Origin: Desulfobacteraceae bacterium | GTDB taxonomy: Bacteria; Desulfobacterota; Desulfobacteria; Desulfobacterales; UBA11574 | Assembly: GCA_002868985.1 (NCBI GenBank) | Contig: PKTV01000228.1 | Coordinates: forward strand, 1 to 9,052 | Length of the DNA stretch: 9,052 nucleotides | Reading direction: 5' to 3' | The notes under the pieces: model-generated | What the model was told of the DNA's origin: nothing | Database searches by the model: none | What the model saw: the letters and a program-made list of their open reading frames with translations, nothing else | Shown: positions 1 to 9,052 of the stretch, piece by piece | Layout of the letters: each line of letters begins with the position of its first letter | Numbering within the stretch: the first letter of the stretch is position 1 | Translations under genes and position numbers: made by a program

Positions 1-2197
<2,197 letters not shown>

Positions 2198-2201
<4 letters not shown>

Positions 2202-3985
2202 AAATCAAAGGAACACGTTCAATATTCATTTATTTTGTGATCATCACTATCGTGTGTATGATCACCTTTCCTTGTGCGTATGCTGCTTTTTTTTACAAAA
2301 GCTACGTTATTCGGTACGATAGGGGCCGGAACATATTATGTGATCCATATGTTGTTAAAAAAGATGATTGGGTATTTAAACTCTTTAGGCAAAAAGGAGA
2401 AATTTCAAACAGGGATTTTCCGGAATTTTTAAGGATTTTCAAACGATTAAATCCGCACATCCATGACATAGACAGAATTCGTCCCGGACAGCATATCGTT
2501 ATACCTTTAAAGAAGGTCGACCAAGATGAGTTGCCCGAACAATCTTCAGGCGTCGTTACAATTCCATATTTAACCAACGCTCCCCTACCTAACGATGCAA
2601 CAAAAGATTCAACAGACTATCGTGTCAAAAATGGAGATTGCGTATCCATTCTTATTTCTGAAAAATTCGGAAATTACGGCACTCAATCATATCAAAAAGG
2701 CGAAAAGTTGTTCCGGTTGATGAATCCCCAGATTGAAAACCTGAATCTCATTTATGCAGGGCAGATGATCCGCTTACCGGATCCGAAAATTAAAAACCAG
2801 CCCCAGCCCCCTCTCGACAGCGAAGCCATTCATAAGAACCCGGAAAGGGACCGTCCTGACAGCTCTGTGGCGTTTGATGAGAAAATATCGTTGTCTTCCG
2901 GTGTAAATAACCCGCAGGAGCCGTCAGATTCTCCGCTGCCAAAAGTTGCTTCGGTATTAGATGCCAAACTCTTTAATAAAGGTAACTACTACCTTCCCAG
3001 GCCTGGACAGGAAGATTATAAGGTCGATCTTTCACAGACCCCTTTTATAAAGCTTGAAGATGGAAAACGAGTCTTTTTTATCTCGGGTGATGAAAAGCAG
3101 GATTCTGATATTCAGACACTTAAATCTTTTTGGAAAGATGTGCTTATTGTAAATGTCGCTCCAGACGATTCAATGGAAAAGGTTTTTAATACAGTTTTTG
3201 GAAGCCTCGAAGGGGATGTTATAAAACACCGCTTGTCATTTTCAGATCATGGTGTAGACGTTGAAGTTCAAGGAAAGTGGATCATCGAAAAACCCCGTAA
3301 GAAAGACGAGGCCATACGTCATCTTTGTATAACCATTATCGATGATTTAAAAGAGCGAACACCGCAGTCAATCGTTCGCTATCTGGACCAAAATAATATT
3401 ATCATCAAAGAGATTCTCATCGGTAAAAGTGTTGAGGAGCCGAAATCGAATGTGTCCCGCTTCAATATCGCAGATAAGAACTTAGACATCATCGACGCTT
3501 CTGATCATGAGACTTTTGTGAAGGATTTGCTGATGGCCATGGGATATCAATATTCTCCCGATAAAAATATCTCATTTCAATATGCAGGCATTCAGATTAA
3601 CGCGACATCAAACCTTGCCACCAAAAGTAACGACAACATATTTTATATCGACTTTGGAAATTTTTATGGCGATGCTATTCAAGCCATCGAAAAAAGCGGT
3701 TATTCTATCATACAGATAAAAGACAATGATAGCCTGGATGATATCATACAGAAACTTCTCGAAGCGATGAATGCGTCATTCATAAAAAATCCGACATTTA
3801 TGGCTGCTAAAAGACCTGCCGATCATAACACCCGGCTGACCATTCCGGGTTTTTTAATGGACCATGCAGGTATGTCTGGGGTCCTTCTAACACTTGCTCC
3901 GCTGCATCATCAGGTCGGTCACTTTTTAACAGGCAATGATATAAGAATCATTCGGATTAACCGTCAGGGTAAAAAAAATGAGTAG
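2198..3985 (+). CDS. Exported protein with two LysM domains and an unrecognised C-terminal region
   Basis: Predicted to be exported and to bind peptidoglycan; its specific function is not recognised. A hydrophobic stretch (about 9-29) ending in AYA|A looks like a signal peptide cleaved near residue 29, though it could be kept as an anchor. LysM-like domain 1 covers about 50-103 (YVVKKDDWVFKLF ... LNPHIHD ... IRPGQHIVIP). LysM-like domain 2 covers about 140-194 (YRVKNGDCVSILI ... MNPQIENLNLIYAGQMIRLP). A Pro- and charge-rich linker (about 195-250) follows, then about 340 residues of alternating strands and helices matching no family I know. Within it, 290-337 and 479-524 have a similar pattern, possibly a duplication. 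The ATG overlaps the thrC stop, with AAGG 10 bases upstream, and its own TAG overlaps the next gene's start by 8 bases. Coupling to a pilotin-like gene and proximity to pilQ make a pilus-envelope role plausible (inference). A general cell-wall protein is the alternative. Confidence 0.8.
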
Positions 3986-4742
3986 AAATAGGTTAAATTG
4001 GACTGTCTTAGTGATGACGGTGTGTTGCGTTGTTTCGTGCGCGACAGCAAATATAAAAGTTCAAAAAAAGCAGGGAGAGGCATTAAGAAACCTTGGAGAA
4101 GAATACTATAAACAGGGGGATTATACTTCGGCATTAAAGGAATTATTGAAAGCCCAAGCCCTTTATCCAGACGATGCCTTTCTTCAAAACGATCTTGGTC
4201 TGACCTATAAAGCCAAAAAAAGGCTGGATCTTGCGGCCAAACATTTTAGAAAGGCCTTAGAAATTAAACCGGATTACGCGCCTGCAAAAAACAATTTAGG
4301 CACTGTTTATCTCGATAAAAAGGAATGGGATACAGCCATTAAATATTTCAAAGAAGTTTCAGAAAACATGCTCTATGCGACACCCCATATAGCGCTGGCA
4401 AATTTGGGCTGGGCTTACTATAATAAAAAGGAGTATACTCTTTCTGAAACATACTATCTTAAGGCGCTTGATTTAGAACCGATGTTTATTAATGCGCAAC
4501 GTGGTCTCGGCCTTACGTATGTTGCCATGGGAAGGATTGATGAGGCTGTAGAGATTTTTGAAAAAGCTGTTAAAAATTATCCGAAATTTGCTCTATTGTA
4601 TGACGACCTCGCCAAGGTTTATGTGTTATTACACGACGATGAAAAAGCCCTTGATGCATATCAAAAAGTTGTCGAACTTGCTCCCGACAGTGCTATGGCC
4701 AGGGAAGCGGAAAAGGCGGCCCAGAGAATAAAGAGATATTAA
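3978..4742 (+). CDS. tgl: Six-TPR lipoprotein, probable type IV pilus secretin pilotin (Tgl/PilF/PilW type)
   Basis: Probably an outer-membrane lipoprotein that helps PilQ insert and multimerise, as Tgl does in Myxococcus and PilF/PilW do in Pseudomonas and Neisseria. A signal sequence with a lipobox (V18-V-S-C21) is followed by six tetratricopeptide units at about 33-65, 67-99, 101-134, 138-170, 172-204 and 206-238. Most carry the usual small-residue and Pro pattern, such as NNLGTVYLDKKEWDTAIKYF and PDYAPAKN. The length (254 residues) and six repeats match the pilotin family well. The start is supported by AGGG at 3966-3969, 8 bases upstream, and by the 8-base overlap with the LysM gene. It faces pilQ tail to tail 24 bases away, which strengthens the pilotin reading. 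TPR proteins are diverse, so the exact family name rests on architecture and context rather than on diagnostic residues. Confidence 0.8.
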   Translation: MSRNRLNWTVLVMTVCCVVSCATANIKVQKKQGEALRNLGEEYYKQGDYTSALKELLKAQALYPDDAFLQNDLGLTYKAKKRLDLAAKHFRKALEIKPDYAPAKNNLGTVYLDKKEWDTAIKYFKEVSENMLYATPHIALANLGWAYYNKKEYTLSETYYLKALDLEPMFINAQRGLGLTYVAMGRIDEAVEIFEKAVKNYPKFALLYDDLAKVYVLLHDDEKALDAYQKVVELAPDSAMAREAEKAAQRIKRY

Positions 4743-4766
4743 AAAACAATGAAAAATGGCAGTCCA

Positions 4767-7058
4767 TCAATTCGTGGCATTGATTTGTGTCAACTGAACG
4801 ACTCTGGGTGTAATAAATATCAGCAACTCCTCAGCGGTATCTTCATCCTTTTCTGTTTTAAAGAGCCAGCCAAGAACCGGTATCTTTCTTAAATACGGTA
4901 GGCCTTCTTCTCCGATATCTTTCCTTGTTTTTCTAATTCCACCGATCACGATCGTATCTCCGTCGTCCACCAGCAGTTCCGTATAGGCCTCCTTGGTGGT
5001 AAAAGAGGTCTGGTTGTTAATAATCGCTCCGATTTCATTATTTTTAATAACAATTTTCATTGTAACACGTTCGTCTGGTGTAATATGCGGGGTTACTTCC
5101 AGTTCAAGTGCGATGTCTTTCCACTCGGTGGTGGTGTTGCCATCCGCGTCCAGCTTGTTATACGGATAAGCCAGCCCCTGTTTGATCTTTGCGGGTTTAT
5201 TGTCAAGGGTTAATATTTTTGGAGCGGATATGATCTTAACGTTGCCTTCAGACTCCGATGCTGCCAGCCTTGCATCTATTACGCGGAATGTATTACCGAC
5301 CAGTCTTGCAAAATTAATTCCGATTGCGCCAAGACTGGTTGTTGGGGGATTTGTTGCACTCATGTCGAACCCTAATACCCCCCCCAAGCTGCCATCTGTT
5401 CTGGTGCCGGAGATCGACCATGAAGTTCCGATTTCCCTGCTAAAGGTGTCGGTGGCTTCGACGATCCTGGCTTCGATCATCACCTGTGGTGTGACCTTAT
5501 CGATTCTTTTTATTGTTTCTCTAGCTTTTTTTACTTTTTCAGCAATGTCTGTAATGATAATTTGATTGTTTCTTGCGTCGACGGTGATGCTGCCGCGTCC
5601 TTGGGTGGATACGATATGAGGCAACACATCATCTTTTGCATTTGCATAGCTGACGGAGATGTATTCCGTTATCAATGGTGAAAGCGCTTTTTGCTGTTCC
5701 TTAACCTTTTGAGCCGCGGCCAACATTTTCTGCCGTTCCTCTTCTTCCTCTCTTAATGTTTTAAGGGTGGCAATGCGTACAATATCTCCTTCAAAAGCCA
5801 TTCCGAGACGATTCATTTTCAGAACCAAATCGAGGACTTGATCCCAAGGCACAGGCTTGTCAAACGATAACGTAACCTTTCCGGAAACATCTTTGTCAAT
5901 GGCGAAATTTTTTCCGCTGACGTCCATTAAAATGCGAAACACATTTTTTATATCTGTTTCAAAAAAGTTGAGCGCTATTTTTTCGCCGGTATATTTCCCC
6001 ATTTTAGTTTTAAATTTTTTCTTTGCAGGTGTTTCCAGTTCTGTGGGTTCTGTTTGTGTAACCGTCTGAGTTATCACTTTCTCCCACGGCGGAAGTTTGG
6101 CTTTATCAAGAGGTTTGGGGGAGATTGAAGATGCTTCAAAATGAAAGAAAAGAAGATTTTCAGTCTGCTCGATAAAATATGGCACGGATTCGCGCAGTTC
6201 GATAATAAATCCGGATTTATCTTTCATGGCAGATGTTTGAAACGGTATGATGCGGTCCACAGCGCTTTCAAAACGAGTGGTAATTAAGGGTCGCTTGCGA
6301 TAATCCGGTAACATTGAGTCATAAAGATGAAGCAAAAGCTTTTTATCATTGATTTTTTTTAAGTCATATTTGGCTGGAATTGTCGTTCCAATAATAATGG
6401 TCGATTTACCTTCTCTTTCACTTGAAAAATCGATTCGATTCACCCAAGCAGGATTTTTTCCATTAGATTGTAATTGGGAAGTTTGCGGGGTTGGGGTTTT
6501 AACGGGTGATATGTTTTCAGTAACCGAGGTGGGCTTTTGGGCACTATCTTTTAATTCAACACTCGATTTTTCTGCTTTTTTCAAGGGTGGTGAAGCAGTG
6601 GCTGGTTTTTTGAATGATATAATTAGGTCTTTGTCTTCACGGATGACTTCATAAGAAACATCTTCTTTTAATAGAATTTCGATACGGGTTGTTTGACCTT
6701 TGGCGGTTAATTCAGAAGTTTTAATTGAGGCGACAACATCACTTTCCGGATGATAGTTCGCATCGATATTGTCAACGTCTGTTTCAGGGAAATAAAGCAG
6801 AACGCCAAGAGGGGAAGATTGTTTAACGGATGTATAGGTCAGCAGTTGATCTCCGCTAACACGTACATCGCTTGTTTCGGAATCTTCCACCGCGCTTATT
6901 TGGGTGATAAGCCTTGATGTAGAAGATCCAACAGCAAGTTTTTCGGTTTCTTTAACTGCCTTTGTATTTGAGGCACACCCGATAAACATGGGCAGTAAAA
7001 TTACCAAAAAAGAGGATAGTATACTAAATTTTAACGGTTTTTTTGTCTCGCGATTCAT
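4767..7058 (-). CDS. pilQ: Type IV pilus secretin PilQ with two AMIN domains
   Basis: Outer-membrane secretin: a multimeric channel through which the type IV pilus passes. The 763-residue protein has the canonical order. It starts with a signal sequence with a possible lipobox (F25-I-G-C28). AMIN-like domains follow at about 47-150 and 203-308 (peptidoglycan-binding), separated by a Ser/Pro/Lys-rich linker. Then come an STN/N0 domain at about 358-432 (KIALNFFETDIKNVFRIL), a charged helix at 432-460, and a secretin N1 domain at 461-520 (TEYISVSYANAKDDVLP). The C-terminal secretin domain at about 524-755 begins QVMIEARIVEA and carries the family signature around GLPYLRKIPVLGWLFK (719-734) and ELLIFITPRVV (744-754). 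It is intact and of normal length. Its ATG follows GGAG by 6 bases. It is last in the minus-strand pilMNOPQ series and ends 24 bases from the convergent pilotin gene. Confidence 0.97.
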   Translation of the reverse strand: MNRETKKPLKFSILSSFLVILLPMFIGCASNTKAVKETEKLAVGSSTSRLITQISAVEDSETSDVRVSGDQLLTYTSVKQSSPLGVLLYFPETDVDNIDANYHPESDVVASIKTSELTAKGQTTRIEILLKEDVSYEVIREDKDLIISFKKPATASPPLKKAEKSSVELKDSAQKPTSVTENISPVKTPTPQTSQLQSNGKNPAWVNRIDFSSEREGKSTIIIGTTIPAKYDLKKINDKKLLLHLYDSMLPDYRKRPLITTRFESAVDRIIPFQTSAMKDKSGFIIELRESVPYFIEQTENLLFFHFEASSISPKPLDKAKLPPWEKVITQTVTQTEPTELETPAKKKFKTKMGKYTGEKIALNFFETDIKNVFRILMDVSGKNFAIDKDVSGKVTLSFDKPVPWDQVLDLVLKMNRLGMAFEGDIVRIATLKTLREEEEERQKMLAAAQKVKEQQKALSPLITEYISVSYANAKDDVLPHIVSTQGRGSITVDARNNQIIITDIAEKVKKARETIKRIDKVTPQVMIEARIVEATDTFSREIGTSWSISGTRTDGSLGGVLGFDMSATNPPTTSLGAIGINFARLVGNTFRVIDARLAASESEGNVKIISAPKILTLDNKPAKIKQGLAYPYNKLDADGNTTTEWKDIALELEVTPHITPDERVTMKIVIKNNEIGAIINNQTSFTTKEAYTELLVDDGDTIVIGGIRKTRKDIGEEGLPYLRKIPVLGWLFKTEKDEDTAEELLIFITPRVVQLTQINATN

Positions 7059-7059
7059 G

Positions 7060-7137
7060 CTATTCTCCAGGAGGTTTCTGAAGTTTAAGTGGTTTTTTTA
7101 TAATAGAAACTTTGCCATAAATATCTTCACTCTCTTC
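7060..7137 (-). other. In-frame continuation of pilP beyond its TAA (25 codons plus TAG), apparent lost C-terminal tail
   Basis: Reading on in the pilP frame after the TAA gives 25 sense codons starting EESEDIYGKV and ending KPLKLQKPPGE, then TAG at 7060-7062, a single base before the pilQ ATG. From memory of the family, PilP proteins in related bacteria end with an acidic EE.. stretch, a GKV-like turn, a basic KxLKL strand and a short Pro/Glu tail, so this looks like coding sequence rather than spacer. The likely explanations are a single-base change (for example GAA, CAA or AAA to TAA), a sequencing error, or stop-codon readthrough. The open frame and its protein-like content are seen directly; the family match is recalled, not computed. 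Confidence 0.7.
7065..7068 (-). promoter_or_regulatory. Ribosome binding site of pilQ, lying within the apparent ancestral end of pilP
   Basis: On the minus strand GGAG lies 6 bases before the pilQ ATG. It is embedded in codons that would encode the last residues (PPGE) of a full-length PilP, as is usual where neighbouring pil genes are translationally coupled. With the TAA at 7138-7140, ribosomes finishing pilP would stop about 80 bases short of this site, so coupling may be weakened and pilQ would depend on its own initiation. Confidence 0.75.
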
Positions 7138-7689
7138 TTAGATAATGATCCTGTCCTTTAATATCTGTATAATTTTACCCGAGTTTGTTCCGATGAAAGT
7201 CCCTTTTTTTACGACATATCCTTTCCCTGTGGTTTCCTGAACCAAAGCTCTGTTGCCGCTCGGAGAACGAATTATTCCCACAAGGGTTAGCTGGCTTAGG
7301 TTTACCCTTTCAAGGGGGGTGAGGGGCTTACGTCGTTTGATTTTTGTCTTCCCAACAGCCAGCGTAACACGTTCTTTTTTAAAAAGTGGTGCAAATGGAT
7401 TTAGCTTCCCTTCAGGGTTATATAAATCGGTAATGTCCGGTATTTTGGTTTTCTTGGCTATCTGGGATTTTTCAGCCACCAATTTTTGTTTCGAGTTTGA
7501 AATATCAGCAGGCGCTATCCCTTTCGGTTTGGCCGTCGCTTTTTGAACGTCCTTTTTTGCAACAATGATTTTTTTCGTAATTTGCCTTGATTTTAAAGGA
7601 GGCTCAGATGGTTTTTCACATCCCCACAACAGAGAGAAAAAACAGATAATACCAACGATATAGCGTATGAAAACAGAATGTTTATTCAT
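7138..7689 (-). CDS. pilP: Type IV pilus assembly lipoprotein PilP, apparently truncated at the C-terminus
   Basis: Inner-membrane lipoprotein that joins the PilN-PilO platform to the periplasmic N0 region of PilQ. A signal sequence with a lipobox (L21-W-G-C24) supports the ATG at 7689. A long Lys-rich flexible region (about 30-85) follows, then the conserved PilP segment: YNPEGKLNPFAPLF (90-103), PLTPLERVNLSQLTLVGII (122-140), GNRALV (145-150) and TGKGYVVKKGTFIG (154-167). This leads into the beta-sandwich, and the protein stops at KDRIII (178-183). The stop comes early: the same frame continues for 25 PilP-like codons to a TAG directly before pilQ. The full gene would therefore be 7060-7689, about 209 residues if the stop codon is replaced by a sense codon. 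The gene starts 12 bases after the pilO stop and has no clear Shine-Dalgarno sequence. Identity is secure; whether the product works is open. Confidence 0.92.
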   Translation of the reverse strand: MNKHSVFIRYIVGIICFFSLLWGCEKPSEPPLKSRQITKKIIVAKKDVQKATAKPKGIAPADISNSKQKLVAEKSQIAKKTKIPDITDLYNPEGKLNPFAPLFKKERVTLAVGKTKIKRRKPLTPLERVNLSQLTLVGIIRSPSGNRALVQETTGKGYVVKKGTFIGTNSGKIIQILKDRIII

Positions 7690-7701
7690 GATTTAAGGTT
7701 T

Positions 7702-8334
7702 CTATTTCTTTTTCTTTGATGATGAAGCTTTTTCTGGCTTCGTTTCAACAAACCGGTACGTGACAGCCTTACAAGAAGTTATTAGGTTCGTGCCGCCTTT
7801 TATAGAGGCCATCTTAATGTCGTCTATATTTACGATTCTGGATAACCTTGCCACTTTGTCGAAAAAAAGAGCAACATTGTGATAATTCCCTGTTACCTTA
7901 ATTGATACGGGAATTTCAGCATAAAAATCTTTGTTTTGTTCAGGCTCTGGCTGAAACAGCAAGAATTCAAGACCGGCGTCACGACCGGATTGGGATATAC
8001 TTGACAATAAAGCCGGTATTTCTTTTTTTTCAGGAAGCTTTTTCATGACAATTTTAAATTCCATTTCCGCATCTTTTAGCTTATCCTGATAATATTTCAG
8101 TCGATTCGCCTTTGCTTTTGCAGTGACAAGCCGGGTTTCCAGCGTTGTATGCTCGTTTTTTAACCCGCTGATTTTAGTGATTTTGGGAAGAAAGGAAAAA
8201 TAAACAAAAGGTCCGACAAGCAATACAAAGAGACCCAAACAGAGTAAGATTTTGTATAATTTGGTCAGCTTTCCGATCTTATCGGCGGTTTCGAAAAGCA
8301 AGTTTGTTATTTTAGAGGTGTCTATTTTTTTCAT
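7702..8334 (-). CDS. pilO: Type IV pilus inner-membrane platform protein PilO
   Basis: Bitopic inner-membrane protein that pairs with PilN to form the pilus alignment subcomplex. The 210 residues show a short cytoplasmic N-terminus, one transmembrane segment (about 28-48), a periplasmic coiled coil (about 52-98), and a ferredoxin-like domain (about 100-195). That domain includes the family-typical KKLPEKKEIPALLSSISQSG (98-117), then GLEF and the VTGNYHNVALFFDKVARLSR region (147-166). The C-terminus ends in a Ser/Lys run (SSSKKKK). Length and architecture are normal for PilO. Its ATG shares a base with the pilN TAA (TAATG), with no strong Shine-Dalgarno sequence, so expression probably depends on coupling to pilN. 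pilP follows after 12 bases. Confidence 0.95.
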   Translation of the reverse strand: MKKIDTSKITNLLFETADKIGKLTKLYKILLCLGLFVLLVGPFVYFSFLPKITKISGLKNEHTTLETRLVTAKAKANRLKYYQDKLKDAEMEFKIVMKKLPEKKEIPALLSSISQSGRDAGLEFLLFQPEPEQNKDFYAEIPVSIKVTGNYHNVALFFDKVARLSRIVNIDDIKMASIKGGTNLITSCKAVTYRFVETKPEKASSSKKKK

Positions 8335-8981
8335 TATTTTTGGCCTGGCTTTGAGCCGACATCATTTTTCTTTTCCGATGTTATTAAAGAAGGTTTTTCA
8401 CAATAAATTTCAAAGTGTTTAAGATTTAATTTATTTATCTCTTGTTGTCTTATTGTCTTTAAATTTACCTTGTTATAAAATTTTGATTCTTCCAGGCGAC
8501 TCATAAAATCGGCAATGGTTTTATTGTCCAATGCGATCCCTTGGATCTTTACTTTTCCGCCAGATGTCTCAAAACTGTTGAACCATAATCGTTTAACAGG
8601 TTTGTTATCGTTTTCTGCTGCTGTATCGCGTGTTGAAATGGATGTTTTTTCAGCCACCATTTGTGTCATGTTTTCAAGAAGGATGACCGGGGCTCTTCGA
8701 TTCCTTTCGATACTCTTGATAACATCTGTCTTGTGTCCTAATTTTTCGAGCTCCTTTTTTATATGATCCACCTTTTTTGATTTCGTTTCAGCTTGGGCCA
8801 GCATTATTTTAGTATTTTTTATTTTAGTATTTAGATCATCGATTTTTTTCCCCAGCCATATATTATAGCAAATCAGAATCACAAAAAGCATAAAGAAAAC
8901 CGCGAGAAATATGCTTATCTGCCTGAGAACACTCTCTTTTTTTCTTGATTCGCGATAAGGGAGCAGATTGATTCGTATCAT
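8334..8981 (-). CDS. pilN: Type IV pilus inner-membrane platform protein PilN
   Basis: Bitopic inner-membrane protein that binds the cytoplasmic actin-like PilM through its N-terminal tail and pairs with PilO in the periplasm. The tail carries the diagnostic INLLPYRE (4-11). One transmembrane helix (about 21-43) and a Lys-rich coiled coil (about 44-95) follow. The periplasmic alpha/beta domain (about 97-195) includes RLWFNSFETSGGKVKIQGIA and the helix TIADFMSRLEES. The C-terminus is a polar, Lys-rich tail. The length (215) is slightly above the common 180-200. The ATG overlaps the pilM stop (ATGA) and the TAA overlaps the pilO start by one base, so pilM, pilN and pilO are tightly coupled. Confidence 0.96.
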   Translation of the reverse strand: MIRINLLPYRESRKKESVLRQISIFLAVFFMLFVILICYNIWLGKKIDDLNTKIKNTKIMLAQAETKSKKVDHIKKELEKLGHKTDVIKSIERNRRAPVILLENMTQMVAEKTSISTRDTAAENDNKPVKRLWFNSFETSGGKVKIQGIALDNKTIADFMSRLEESKFYNKVNLKTIRQQEINKLNLKHFEIYCEKPSLITSEKKNDVGSKPGQK

Positions 8982-9052
8982 TTGTCACCAATTTTTCGTA
9001 TGGCAAGCCCCATGCAGATGGCAGCCTGTGGCGCTATTTTTTCAAGATAGGA
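8978..9052 (-). CDS. pilM: Type IV pilus assembly protein PilM, last 24 codons (rest outside window)
   Basis: From the right edge, the minus strand reads SYLEKIAPQAAICMGLAIRK followed by IGDK and a TGA, which overlaps the pilN ATG as ATGA. An Ala-Pro-Gln-Ala-Ala helix, then GLA-R--GD, is the typical C-terminal end of the actin-like ATPase-fold protein PilM, and the position immediately before pilN fits. PilM sits in the cytoplasm and binds the PilN INLLP tail. Only the end is visible, so its integrity cannot be judged. Confidence 0.88.
   Translation of the reverse strand, partial: SYLEKIAPQAAICMGLAIRKIGDK

Noticed and set aside
3968..3985. Run of eight A at the LysM/TPR junction as a programmed frameshift site fusing the two proteins.
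   Set aside because: The TPR gene lies in the +1 frame relative to the LysM gene, so a simple -1 slip on the A run does not enter it. The TPR gene has its own AGGG site, ATG, signal sequence and lipobox, so a separate lipoprotein is far more likely.
4756..4784. Possible terminator in the gap between the convergent genes: short inverted repeats ATGG/CCAT (4756-4767) and ATCAAT/ATTGAT (4766-4784), with T-rich sequence after them on the minus strand.
   Set aside because: Stems are only 4 and 6 base pairs, the second is AT-rich, and they compete for the same bases. Too weak to call an intrinsic terminator.
5182..6654. Open frames on the plus strand inside pilQ (5182-5565, 5857-6069, 6349-6654).
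   Set aside because: They are antisense to clear secretin and AMIN coding sequence, show no recognisable domain, and look like mirror-frame open stretches.
5063..7373. An 11-base direct repeat GTAACACGTTC at 5063 and again at 7363.
   Set aside because: Both copies encode the same short ERVT tetrapeptide in pilQ and pilP on the minus strand. Only two copies occur, with no flanking similarity, so this is coincidence of codon choice.

Overview
The window looks like a chromosomal segment of a moderately AT-leaning Gram-negative bacterium, most probably a deltaproteobacterium (Desulfobacterota, perhaps Desulfobacterales). This rests on the style of the proteins, on a Tgl/PilF-type TPR lipoprotein beside an AMIN-bearing PilQ, and on the compact pilMNOPQ order. 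No 16S or other taxonomic marker is present, so the assignment is inference. There is no rRNA, tRNA, CRISPR array, insertion sequence or phage gene. Coding density is almost complete, with no gene-free stretch over 300 bases.

Left half, plus strand (1-4742): four genes lie head to tail with overlapping ends, which suggests one translationally coupled operon. They are the 3' part of serS (seryl-tRNA synthetase), a GTG-started threonine synthase (thrC-like), an exported protein with two LysM domains and an unrecognised C-terminal half, and a six-TPR lipoprotein of the Tgl/PilF/PilW pilotin type. The first two are housekeeping metabolism and translation. The last two are envelope proteins that fit the pilus theme of the right half.

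Right half, minus strand (4767-9052): read from the right edge, this is the type IV pilus alignment and secretin operon pilM (last 24 codons only), pilN, pilO, pilP, pilQ. PilM would bind the PilN N-terminus in the cytoplasm. PilN and PilO form the inner-membrane coiled-coil platform. PilP is the lipoprotein link to PilQ, and PilQ is the outer-membrane secretin. The two operons converge, with only 24 bases between the pilotin stop and the pilQ stop, so the secretin and its probable assembly lipoprotein meet tail to tail.

The strongest oddity is pilP. Its reading frame meets a TAA at 7138-7140, inside what looks like its conserved C-terminal tail. The same frame then runs open for 25 more convincing PilP-like codons and ends at a TAG one base before the pilQ ATG. 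Also notable are the unrecognised C-terminal half of the LysM protein, with a possible internal duplication; the idea that this protein plays a TsaP-like role in anchoring PilQ to peptidoglycan; and a lipobox on PilQ itself.
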